Below, piece after piece: positions 48,076-59,490 of a DNA stretch of 64,000 bases. The DNA comes from Pisaster brevispinus (taxonomy: Eukaryota > Echinodermata > Asteroidea > Forcipulatida > Asteriidae), in contig JAMKCF010000023.1 of NCBI GenBank assembly GCA_023634235.1, positions 3,881,001-3,945,000 on the forward strand. Direction: 5' to 3'. Within the stretch, counting starts at the first letter, position 1; every line of letters starts with the position of its first letter. A model generated the notes under the pieces. It was not told the DNA's origin and made no database searches. It saw only the letters and a list, made by a program, of their open reading frames with translations. The position numbers were made by a program, and so were the translations under genes.

Positions 48076-51000
48076 TGGCTGCAATCGCCACACAACCAAA
48101 AATATTTGCCGCCGTAGTTCAAGATAAGCTCCACTTTAAAATCTGTAAAAATTATGTTTTGTGAGCAAAGTTTTTACCATTGACCTTGTTGGTTTCTTTG
48201 GCTATAAGCCTACATGTAATAAGATTTCTGTGTGATTAGGTGAGTGTAAAAACAGCGAACTCGCATTGGTGATGATTTGTACAGTGCCTTCTGTTGCATC
48301 AGTTTTTAGAATTATTGGATTCTATTTCTGACAGAACTGCCAGGAGAGGTGCAGAGTGCATATGTAGAGTGTGTACTTGAGTCTCTGGTAAATACATTTT
48401 ATAAATTGTTTGAATTATTTTGTACAAGAAATATCATCAAATGTTATGCACTTCGGCGTTTATTTCCCAGCGTACAACCAGCCGAGCTTCTGTAGTAAAA
48501 CATTGTACTTCACCATAATTTATCGTTATTAATCACAATTATTAGTGACTGTGATTTATGACCAAAAACCTAAGTAGTCGTCTCTATACGTTTGAACTAG
48601 CACGATGTAGTCTCCGTCACGAGACGTTTAGAGCACTCCCCATTTCAGACTTTGGTCATACAGGTCAGCTTAGAGTCTTAAGCCTTGATCTATTACACAG
48701 TAATTTATCATCGGGCGTTTTTGATTTAATCACGGGTATGGTCTTCCGCTGGCTCCCGGTGAAGCTTGGAGTAGCTTCCTCCGTGCCCCACTCATTGATA
48801 AAGTGTCATCAATTACTGCTAACTCTTTCGTTCTGATATAAAGATGGCGTCCAGCCTGCAAGGTTTCATATTGTTAGATGCATGCGTTAATGCAAATGTA
48901 GACTGCTCGCCCTACTTGATCATACTGGTTTGGGAGATTTGCACTTTTTATTCTCGAGATTGAATCTGAATTCTCCAGGTACGATACACCATTACAGTCG
49001 GATATATTACTATATCAACACCAAGGATGCTAAACTGGTTCTACTCCCAAACCTTTTTATGGAAACCTAACCATACTTGGAAAAAGCTTGAAAGCGTCAT
49101 TCAAGCCGGTCGGCGTGTAGTTAAATGACTGTGTTACACGAGTGGTCCAGTCGCTTTCGCGGCCATTTTGTCTCACTCCCGAATATTGCACAATGCCTTA
49201 TGAGATCACAGTACCAGTCGATCTGTATAGGGCTATGTATAATTGTCGATCTTACAAACAGACTGGTTATGGCTCGGCTTGGAACTAATACTTCAACAGC
49301 TGGAGAAGCCATCTGTCACAGTCATAGTTAAGTCAACCTGAGTCATATCCAATTAATCAGAGGCCGTTATGAGTGACTAGCGCCCTCTTGTGTCCCTGAT
49401 TGCCTGATCCCTTAGTAATAAATAAATTGATGCAGACGGCCGTCGGAGGGGGAAGACGTTCTCGTACGCTATGTACATAATCATACCTCATTATCTGTAA
49501 TGGTTTGCCGACTGACAATTATCATATATGCTTCGACCGTTGTGTGTACCCGCAATGGGGCGTACAGCACGAATGTCAAATGTTCATTTTACAACTGCAC
49601 AGTCAAATCACCAAAAAGATGCAAAATAAAGCCGTGGTTTCTTGTTTAGTTTTATAAACAATAAAGACTTAAAAACGTACATTTAGGTTCTTGATGATGA
49701 TGTGGAATTTGGGAGTAGGCAATACTATTGACTATTGATAATGGTCATCGATAATTGTCGATAACTATAATATTGATTATCGATGGCTATCTGTAAAAAT
49801 TTAAACTGACATAATCTGTTTTTTATTTCGTTCAGATTATTACATTGTAATCTTATATTGTAGTAGAACATAACCCTGAGCGAGACAATGGAATACATCA
49901 CCTTTATTTAGGCCTTTTCTACGTGACATAAACAACACATTTCTAAAATTGTTCAATACTCGAGTCAATATTTACCGTGTTTAATTATTTCATTTCTATT
50001 TGAAAAAGTCATCCTCCATTTAATTCTTTTATTAAATCGATTTGATTCCGTTCAGCGAACTACGATTGAAATACGTCTGTCTATTTCCCAGTGATTCCAC
50101 AGCAGCATCCTGGCGAAGGGAATAAATTGCTGAATTTAATTTGCAGACGGACATGTTTTGGATTTTCACTTCAAATCGCTCGACCTAGCCTTGAATCCCG
50201 GGTGATTATTTCTAAAGGGGGAATCATTGCTACATACATCCACCAGAGAGGGATTGGAGATTCTGTATTTTTTTATAATGGGGATGACGTTGATTTTGTG
50301 CCCAAAATAAAGTATGACAAAATCAAGAGTGGATTTTTTTTTACAGATTCTTAGTTTCTTTGAGATTATTGTCAATTTTTGTCTTTTTTATATTCATTGA
50401 AGATGTTTCATTTTATTTTTTATTGTTGGAGTTCAAGCTGTTTAACCATGAGGACTGCTTTATTATTTATTTATTTTTGTACCAAAGCTTCTGTTGTTGT
50501 TGTTTTTCGTGGGCATTTTTTTTTTCTTCATTTTGCCAAACCCACCTGTCTTTACGAATGAACGCTTCCTTCCTATTCACTGCATAATGTTAAGTCCAGC
50601 GTCTCATACAAGAGACATTTCTTTAAAAAAAAATGTTATACATACTAAAGAAGGATTGTGTACTGGTTGTTTATGCTGAAATATTAGAATGAGTGTTGTG
50701 ATCAGAAATTTGTGAGAATGGACGCAATTGTTGTACAGTAATAAATGATACATTTTACGTTCTAGATTGGGTAAAATTCCAGACAAGTAGCCCATGGTTT
50801 TGTGGAAGGACCAAGAGAAGACTGGGTTCTACAGTGCGCATCATACCTCGATGTTGGGTAAAACAAAAACAATATTCATTACCACTGGTGTAATTACTAC
50901 ATCAATTAAAAACAGCTCCGCAGATCCACTTGCTTGAGAAAAAAATTGTTTTCCTCCACATTTGACTGTCTTTTGTTGTACAACATTGGGGGAAATACAG

Positions 51001-51281
51001 AACCCGAATGCTTTGTACTTATAATGTACATCAATTGATAATACTGGGGGTCTAATTTAATATGTCTTCTTTTTAATTTTATGTGCTATTTTATCCTGTT
51101 TAGAGTGTTTTCTTGTGTTCCATTTTGGGGTATGTTTTGTAGTTTTTAAACCCATTTTTATTGTATTATGAACAAAATATTGTGTACAATTATAATGCCC
51201 CGGTTCAGCTGGCTGCGAATGTCTTTGATGGAGATAAAATAACTCATTATATATCAGTCATGGCTGTAAAATTGGCCTTAT
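48076..51281. other. Unique non-coding DNA with a GATAA cluster
   Basis: 49725-49790 carries four GATAA cores in about 65 bp around ATCGAT sequences. AGCGCCCTCT lies at 49379 and AAGATGGCGTCCAG at 48842. Confidence 0.5.
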
Positions 51282-51315
51282 TTGAACGTTGACTCTGTGG
51301 CTGGCTTCCGGCCGA

Positions 51316-51675
51316 TTACGCCATGTAGGTCGCAGGTACGCAGGGCACCAGTGGTGGTTGATTTAGACAGACTAAGAGACAGCGCTGAATCGATTGGACG
51401 TGAAGCATTGTGTGTATCGCAGCTGCAGCAAACAGAGTCACTTTGCTCATCACTGTGTACTTCATATCCTCGATATGGTGCAAATTTATGACCAAATTCT
51501 CACCCACATACACCATTTCGATCTTGGAACCATCCGTAAATATGGTATGAAGCATAACTGAGCCAGTGGACTTCAATGAAATAATAGCAATGTGGACGAT
51601 TAAACACATTCGTGAGCAATGTTTATTGGATCGGTTACCTTGGTAAATGAACGTTCCGAAGAAAACGGTCGACAT
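51316..51675 (-). other. Longest non-repeat open frame on the minus strand, 119 codons; coding status unclear
   Basis: The frame reads through a moderately GC-rich island. The most protein-like part is TIFTDGSKIEMVYVGENLVI followed by NLHHIEDMKYTVMSKVTLF, which faintly recalls the N-terminal half of ZP domains, with Cys positions that do not fit. A second minus frame (51289 to about 51390, ending at a stop near 51286) and the plus strand 51282-51491 are also open, so the region is simply stop-poor or is an old, frame-disrupted coding segment. I see no convincing start context or splice sites. Treat as hypothetical. Confidence 0.2.
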
Positions 51676-52557
51676 CTCATTTTACTGCGGTGAACTGGCG
51701 TATATTCCCCTCCACAATGATGGATTTTGATAAACTACGTAATGACGATCACGCCAGTCGTGTTCTTCAGAAGTCGTAAGTATTACGTCGCTGTTTACGT
51801 TTTGGTGTTCCTTCCCTTCCGAAGCATTTTTGTGCAATCGCAAATATTTCGTAATCTGCAACGATATTTTGTGAGTCAAGAAGCCACTCCCATCAAACTT
51901 GCGCTCTTTTTTTTTCTAGCATAAAACAATTATTTCCACCCGCCGAAGGCGACTGTGCTTCTGACCTCCTTAATGATTTTAAGAAGTGATGCCCAAAATG
52001 TTAATAAGGAAATGTGCGATCTGCAGACAGAACAAATAATGGCCGCACGTAAGTTGTTTGGTAGACTGCGTGTACATTATGCTTGGCACCATAACGCCGT
52101 GTAGCTGTCATGCGTAACGTAGGGAATTAACGACGCCATTTTGTGATAAAAAAATACTGTATTTTAGTGTTTATTTGTCATCGTTAAATTATTTTCTTTA
52201 ACATTGTTAACTCTTTCAAGCCATACATGTGTATCAAAGTAATGTTAATAAAAAAACGTATTATATTTGCCCGTTTACAATTCTAAGCTCATTAAAAGAA
52301 TTGTAGAGAATCATGAATAAAATGTACGTATATGAATAATTGTCGTCACATGGAAGCGCATGTGTTGCTCCTATAATTGACTCCAACACCAGCTCTACTC
52401 GCTGCCCATTTTCATAAAGACACGCGAAGCTAGTGTGTCACCAATTAAGTCAGGTGTACTATTATTTCTAATTAATTGAATTGCATTTTTGCGAAAGATC
52501 AAATACCCTCAAAAGCAGCAAGCAATTTTTTATAAATTACTGTGAGAACAACATCAG

Positions 52558-52733
52558 ACCTATGGGCACAAAAAGTAGCTAAGCACAACAAAGTTATGCT
52601 TACCAGAATAAGGTCAGCAGCCAAACTACCATGTCATGTTTACAATTTGTGACTAGTACTCTTCTCATTTCTGCAAAGCATTAAATTGTTAACCATTCTA
52701 GTCTTTGCTTAAGCAGCTCTATGAAATCGGTTC
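52558..52733. mobile_element. Hairpin MITE C, copy 3, reverse orientation
   Basis: Contains TAGCTAAGCACAACAAAGTT, TTACCAGAATAAGGTCAGCA and the end AAGCAGCTCTATGAAATCGG, which match copy 1 mostly in reverse complement. Confidence 0.65.
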
Positions 52734-55700
52734 GTGGAAAAAGTTCATTCACGCAAAAATTAGTTGTGACTAAACAGTCTTCTGATTTTAAAACAGACGC
52801 CAAAACATGTGGCAATTATTGTAAATTTGATTAACTGGGAGCTGTAGTGCTAGAAAAAGTACATGTTCGGAGTGGAAAATTACATCGATAAAATTAATAA
52901 AATGGCAGACCCGTCGGGGGAAACAAACTGTCTTTAATTACTCGTTACGTTTAAGCGTCAACATCCAAACCTCTAGACAAAATAGATAGCAACTAATCAA
53001 GGTGACTCCACATTGCTCAAATTCCAGGATGCAGCGCGTTTGCACAGCAGAAAAATACTCTGCTTATCAAAGGAAATTGCTGTCCACTGTACGCGAATAC
53101 TCGTTGCCACTAAAACAACAGGGCTTGGTCACCAAGTCACACTGACCAACAAATAATAATAATCGACACGGACTAATCGCCACATCATCGTCTTGACCTC
53201 CGTGGATCGCATTCTTATTAATAAAAACACGGTCGGGAAGTTGTAAAAGAAACCAGACAGCTCTAAGGCCGATTCCACCTACTTAAGGAACTTGACCAAT
53301 AATCCCGCTCTCTCCGGCTCTCTCTAGCCCCTGTTTCTCCCCTACCTGGCAAGCCTATCTGCGCAGCCAGGCGTATCCACGTTCATGTCTTATTCAATAT
53401 GGTGGCTTCATCGTGGTTACGCATCACTGCGTTCTATGCATAATAAACTCCCCACGGGCCATATACGGGTGGAAGGGAGGATTACAGTGTGTTCTACGTA
53501 ATGGAACCGGCTTGATGGTTATTAACAAAAATGATATTTTAGAGTATGTTTTAATATTTCTAATTTATTCATCTGTTGTACTTAAAAAGAAAAAATCCCC
53601 TTTTCAGTGGTCTCCTTGGATACACATAACGATTTTATTAAATGATGGCGTAATGTAATATGCAAATAATGCAGACAAGGTAATGGGTTTTATTCGTGGT
53701 GTGGGATGACACTAAAATATCAAAGTCTGCCGGGAAACATTTGCAACAGCTTCAAAGGAAATTTCTTTTTTTTCGTTTTCGTTTTCTTCTGTTCTGTCCA
53801 ATCAAAATTGTAGCTTAGTGAGCGATATTTAATGTACAATTAACCTTTTTAAAATTCATCCCGTGCTCACTTTTTCAAGACAATTGCGTCCAAGGCTTGC
53901 ATTTTAGTTCGACCTCGCCTGTTTGTAAAAGACTTTTCGTAAAAGTTGCAGTCATTATAATCCAGAAAATAAAAGCATTTCAAGTTTTGATGGAGTTATT
54001 TTCTCCGGAGATCGTTGCGTTCAAGTTTACAACATCCGATAAAACAGACTAGAAATGTACCGTCTTTTAAAACTCGAAAAATTAATGATATCCAAGTTGT
54101 TGTTGTTGTTGTTTTTTGTTTTTTTTACATTCTCAAAAATACATCCCTGTGGAGCATTCTTTTGTTCTTTCCTTTGTCTCTGCACTTAACAGTTTCCCAA
54201 AGACTTTGTACACAAATTTCCTTGTGGAGCACCCCAGTCTGTAGAACTCCGCTGCATAGACCTTTTGTTTTCCCTTTTTGTTTTGTTTTGTCCTTGGTTT
54301 CCATAAGGAACCGAAAATGAGAACAACACTGCTTGGTGTTTCACTACCTAAATAGTTACACTTTAATTATTCAATATGTATATTTAATTACAATTGGGAT
54401 AAGACATTGTTGTTTTAAGGTAAAATATGGTAATGTTCTTTCATCGACGACGACGTCACAATAACACCACCAATTGGTTAACAATACTTTAATATAAAAT
54501 AATAGCATTTACATAGTTTTACAAAATGGGGTTTCAAAATCTCTTTTAACACTAAGCCTACTCATGATTAGCTGTTTAAATTTAGTAGAATCATAAATTA
54601 TTTACACGTTTAGTGTCATATTGATGTCTAACTAGTTTTAAATTCATCTAGAATGTGATATGAAGTTTTGTAGCCGTAATCATGTTTTGCTGTCGCCATC
54701 AACTCTGCCCACAGCGGCTTACTATGTCTAGCAAATTAGAAAATATATGAAGTTAGTCTTGTGTTTAACATCCATTCATTTCCTGGGATTCAGACGGAGA
54801 CAGGTTCAGAGGAATAAAAATAATGCAAAGCAATTATTATTTTAATAACACTCCTGACTTTTATTTATAGAATTTTCTACAACCCGTCCACGCACAATCG
54901 ATTGTAAAATGTCACCTCTTCGTTTCACTCTGAAAACCAACAGTTGAGTTGATTCGAGGAAATGAATGCAATCTTTGGTCAGGATGTTTTCAACATTAAG
55001 TTTTCTTATTTGTATCTTGGTGTGTCCAAAATAAACTGTGCACATATTTTTCGTCTGTGACAGATACATGTTTCGGGGATATTTACAGGAATTTTGTTTA
55101 AGGAAATATCATTTGCTCCCATGTAAAAAATAATGTTTTATACTCAAATCAAACCTACATTATTCAGAATCTAAATTATCAATTCAATCTGAACTGAGTT
55201 TGTCCACGGAGGGAATTCAAATCAGCTGGAGTTGTCATGGGTAAAATCACTAAACTCGGTATCCATGCACTGTATCGTCAATACGGCAAGTTTTAATCAT
55301 AAATTCATCACCTGTGTGCGGTTGACACATCAGCAATTTATTCTGCCCAGTTTTGTCTATGACAGCATTTCTTGGAACATTGCTTAAAACTAACCAAGGT
55401 TAGTCTACGCTTATCTTAATTAATGTTCACGCGTGGTGAAACAAAGGTTGGTGTGTCAGCTGATTAAAACAATAGGATACATTAGAAATGGGTTTGTCAT
55501 CATCTACACCTGTTCAGATCGCCATCAGTCAATTTAGAAATTTATGTCCTGCTAGAATTTCACCGTCCCTCTCTCTTGCCGTTTTACAGAAAAAAATTGT
55601 TCATTATAATTTTCATCTATACACAACCGTTCCTTATAACCAATTCAGTTTTCACAAAGCCCGTCCTATAGGCTCTATTGAAATACAATGTATTATGTTA

Positions 55701-58700
55701 ATTTCAATGTTAGCAAGGAAGTAAACGGAAGACAACAATTAATAGGCCTACCTTACACAATTATTTGACAAACTTCGTCATATTTAAGAGAATTCTATAT
55801 ATGAGAGAAAGTATTACCCTTCCTTTAGCATAATCAAGCATCTGATGACATTTTTAAAACTCTAAATTCTGATAAACATTTTCAACCCTGTAAAAAAGCA
55901 AACGTCCATTAGTTAAATATCACGATGCGCTCACTATACTTCAAAGACCAAGCTATTATTCTTTTGAGGTTATGCTAAAAAATAAATCCCGAATTCCTGG
56001 TAAACTGTTTAGAGTCATTGAGAAATACCGTCAGAAGGCAAGACCCTCGATGACAAAAAAAACCCTCATTGTCTGGCGCCATTAAACAATAATAAAGACA
56101 AAAATAGAATGACAATGAAAAGATGTAACTTTGACGCTATAGTGATGTTAGCAGTCGATATTCTTGTTGTTTTGTTTTGGTTTGATAGTTGGGGTGTTTA
56201 GGTGTTTGTTTGATCGTTTGTTGTTTTTTTTGCACGATGCCCTTGTGATTTAATAACGAAATGTTTAATTTTCGAAAAACGAGAAGGCTTTAAAGAAATG
56301 TGTAATTATATAAATCAAAAGGGAATGTCAACCACTTGTATATATTCCCATATATAGTGTTTTCTATTTTTTGTATGTACTTGACAATGTCCAGACAACT
56401 GAATGTTGCCTTCAACCAAAACAAATCAACTGCGAAATTACCTCATTTCTAATTCAGGCAAATTCTGGATGAACATAAGACGCAAATAAGCAAATTCTGA
56501 AATTAATATTACACAAACATTAACTTCTTCCATACAACAAGGTTAGTTTAAAAAAAACACCTTTTTATATATTTGAAAGGGGTCACTTTAAGTTGCCAAC
56601 ACCTGTAACATGGGCCTTTCATTTTACATTATCTTTCAGTTGCTGCGTCCGTATTACATTCGAATATGCAACCTTACACGGTGACATTTGAGAACAATTC
56701 AATAGTATAAGACATGGCCAGTGAATTGCTTATAATAATGATGTCAACCATTGACAAAGTGCTTTTTTTTAATTATCTTTTCGAAATGTTGGGACTTGTT
56801 TCCACCCAAAACAACAACCTTTCCGAATTATCCATGGTAGAGAGGAAAAAAAACCTGTTTCTCTCGGATCTAACTCACTCACGTCGACGTTACACGGAAA
56901 CATCACCTATGCATGTTCGTTGCCATGGTAACGCAGGCAATTTCTTGATGCTCACATTCAAGAAATCCAACCGTCTTGTAGGCGTAATGGCGAGCCAGTG
57001 CTGACTGTAAAAAAGGATCTAATTTAGCCGTTGTCGTTTCAAAACTTGACCTTTACGTTTTGTGTAAGAAAACAAGCCTTTTGTTATTGTGGGGGGAAAG
57101 GTAATGAAAAATGCGTGTAGTGTAGGTTTATGACTACGGATTATCTACCAAATGCATCATAAATATCCTTCGTGGAAAATTGTTATAATGAAAAAATGAA
57201 TATAATTTAGTTTTGAGTCGTAAGAAGTAATGACTAGATTTTGCGGCTATTTACGATAACATTGTGTACACTTTCTTCCCTTTTAAATTTTCTTTTAAAC
57301 TGGAATGAATGCGAAATGTTGTACTTGATTTACAGTATATCATTATACGAAAATGTTGATTCAAATATGTTTTGATTAGACCGGGTAATTGATTCATAGA
57401 AACTTTGAACACGGATGAATTATGAGTGATTACAAGTCGATTCGGAGAAGTCTTTAAAAGCTAAAATGTCATAAACTCAAAGTTTGATGTATTACGGTAT
57501 TTCTTCAAATTAGTCGTGGTCCCTGATGCAAAGCTTGATTTGGAAAACATCTCAACCCGAGCCTCTATTTTCTCCTTAAGATGTTTCGATCCAAACAAGG
57601 GGTTTTTGCGGATATAATTGACATTAGAAGGTTTTGCCTTGAGTAAATTGTAACTGCATTTCATTTGTCTAAATTAATATTTATCGATGTGGATGGCAAG
57701 GGTATGTTTGTTGAATTTGTTGAAATGTAATAAGGATTAATTGAAGTCGAGGTTTAGTTCTGATCGTTGTCGATTTTGTTGTTGTTGCGATTATCGGTTG
57801 AAGCTGTTTAAGGAGTACTGAATCTCCAAGAAGCTAAATCACACCCAACAAAATTGAAAATAAAGAAATAAAGTATGGATTTTTATCTTTCTTTCAAAAT
57901 CAACAAATTGAAATTAAGACTACTAAAGGAAAGATCAATTTTAAAACATTCCATTGAATAAAAATGAAATAAAAATGCAGAAGCTCATTTTCTTCTTTGA
58001 TAAGAAGCTTGACAAGTCAGAACAATGAGTGAATACATGGAGTTGTTGTTCAGAACGGAGATTTTGCCATCCGAAGCTGTTTATAGAACTGGGTGACTAC
58101 AGTTCCGCTCACATGAATGTCTCGCAGAAATTAGTTCTCTGTAAAGCGGTGGATTTTTTTTTTCCCCAATTTTTTTTTCATTGAATGTTGCTTGAATATG
58201 TCCCGAGGGCCGGATCGTGTACGGGCGTCTGTCTTCATGGGCTGAACGTCTCCTTGCTTGAACTTTAGTCTTTAAGATTTTATATTTTCATTTGAAGATG
58301 AATAGTTTCTGTTCAGGTTGCCTGCGGGTTGGAAGGATTTCCCGAGCCTAGTTCTAGGGACACTGTTCTTCATCTCTCTAAGAGTGAGTCGTTGAAAATT
58401 AAAGTATACACTTAACGTACTTAATATTTACCGTGTAACATCAAGGTGGTTTCTTCAAAAAAAGATCCGACCTGCACATAATTAGGGACACGTTTCCTTT
58501 CCGTCAAAGATAACTCTTTAATTGGTACATAGGGTTTAGATGTGTTTTCCCCTCATAATTACCAAATGTTTACAACACCAAAGGGTGCTATTCTGTATTT
58601 AACCTTGCGTTCTATAGTGTGCATAGGAATAACATTTCCTGTTCAAACAGACGTTTCTTGTGAACGACTCAAGCATAGCTGGTCAACAATGACACAACAA

Positions 58701-59335
58701 AGGGTGATAAAATCCGTTGCTCAAATAATGCCAGTCTGTTAGTTCATATGACGGTACTGGCCGCTACCATGGTGCAGTCAGCATCTCTGAAACGTGAAGA
58801 TTATGCACACATAGTGGACGACAAGATTATACGCTTGAATTATCAAGTATTTTTGGTCAAATCTTCGGAAGTTTTTACCTTCTTCGATTGATATCCAAGA
58901 TTTCCGGCCTTCAACCACCAGGCTTCGTGGCCGTGAAAGGACATGGCCGATATTGTGACCGTTCAGGCATAAGTGACGACGTGTGGATACCGTAAAACCA
59001 GCTTAAACAGTCCTGATCCACACAGAGATAATCTTCTTCTTAAGATCATCTCAAGTTACGTACTGCTGTCACGTCAACATCTAAGTTGGTGTTTGTTAAC
59101 TTAACAGTTGTCTTAAAAGCAGGTTGAAATCGCAAGGACACCGTTGCAAATGGAACTATGTGATAAACCTTTTCTGAGGAATCGAGCCATTTTATGTGAC
59201 CTCTGAGAACTTCTCGACGTAAACTTTCAAGGAAGATAACAAAACGTTTCGACGGCAATGCTGAGTTGAGATACAATTGAAGTTGTCGTAGACCTTCAAA
59301 CGGAATTTCAATATTACTGATTGCATCAACTCAAG
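52734..59335. other. Unique non-coding DNA, probable intron or upstream region
   Basis: AT-rich with T-rich tracts and a (GTT)n run at 54097-54115. An unrelated ATATCCTT octamer at 57163 shows that the U12-like octamer occurs by chance about once per window per strand. Confidence 0.5.
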
Positions 59336-59490
59336 ATGGTGTCCGGGAAGAAAACAGAGCAGGGTGGAATGAGCGGCTTGTGGGGCAATGTTCTGGGTGC
59401 TACAACGGATATAATGTACGGTACATATACAGTAGAGGTGGAAACACCATCATCAGCTAAGAGCAATGATGTCGTTGTTCACGAGGAGCC
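59336..59490 (+). CDS. Candidate first coding exon, about 51 residues, function unknown
   Basis: An ATG at 59336 opens 51 codons of coding-like composition, ending at a textbook donor CC|GTGAGT (59491) in phase 2. The predicted peptide starts MVSGKKTEQGGMSGLWGNVL and ends NDVVVHEEP. It is hydrophilic with an acidic C-terminal end, has no clear membrane segment, and I recognise no domain. Joined to an acceptor at 62668 it would read HEEP-MAALSS and so give the Cav2 subunit a different N-terminus. It cannot be joined in frame to the donor at 20242, because that produces a stop within a dozen codons, so the two would be mutually exclusive. The sequence before the ATG (CAACTCAAG) lacks a long pyrimidine tract, so a 5' UTR is more likely than an acceptor. 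The exon assignment is an inference. Confidence 0.45.

Noticed and set aside
57163..57170. Second ATATCCTT octamer as a U12 donor
   Set aside because: The sequence before it is not coding. A chance match at the expected frequency.
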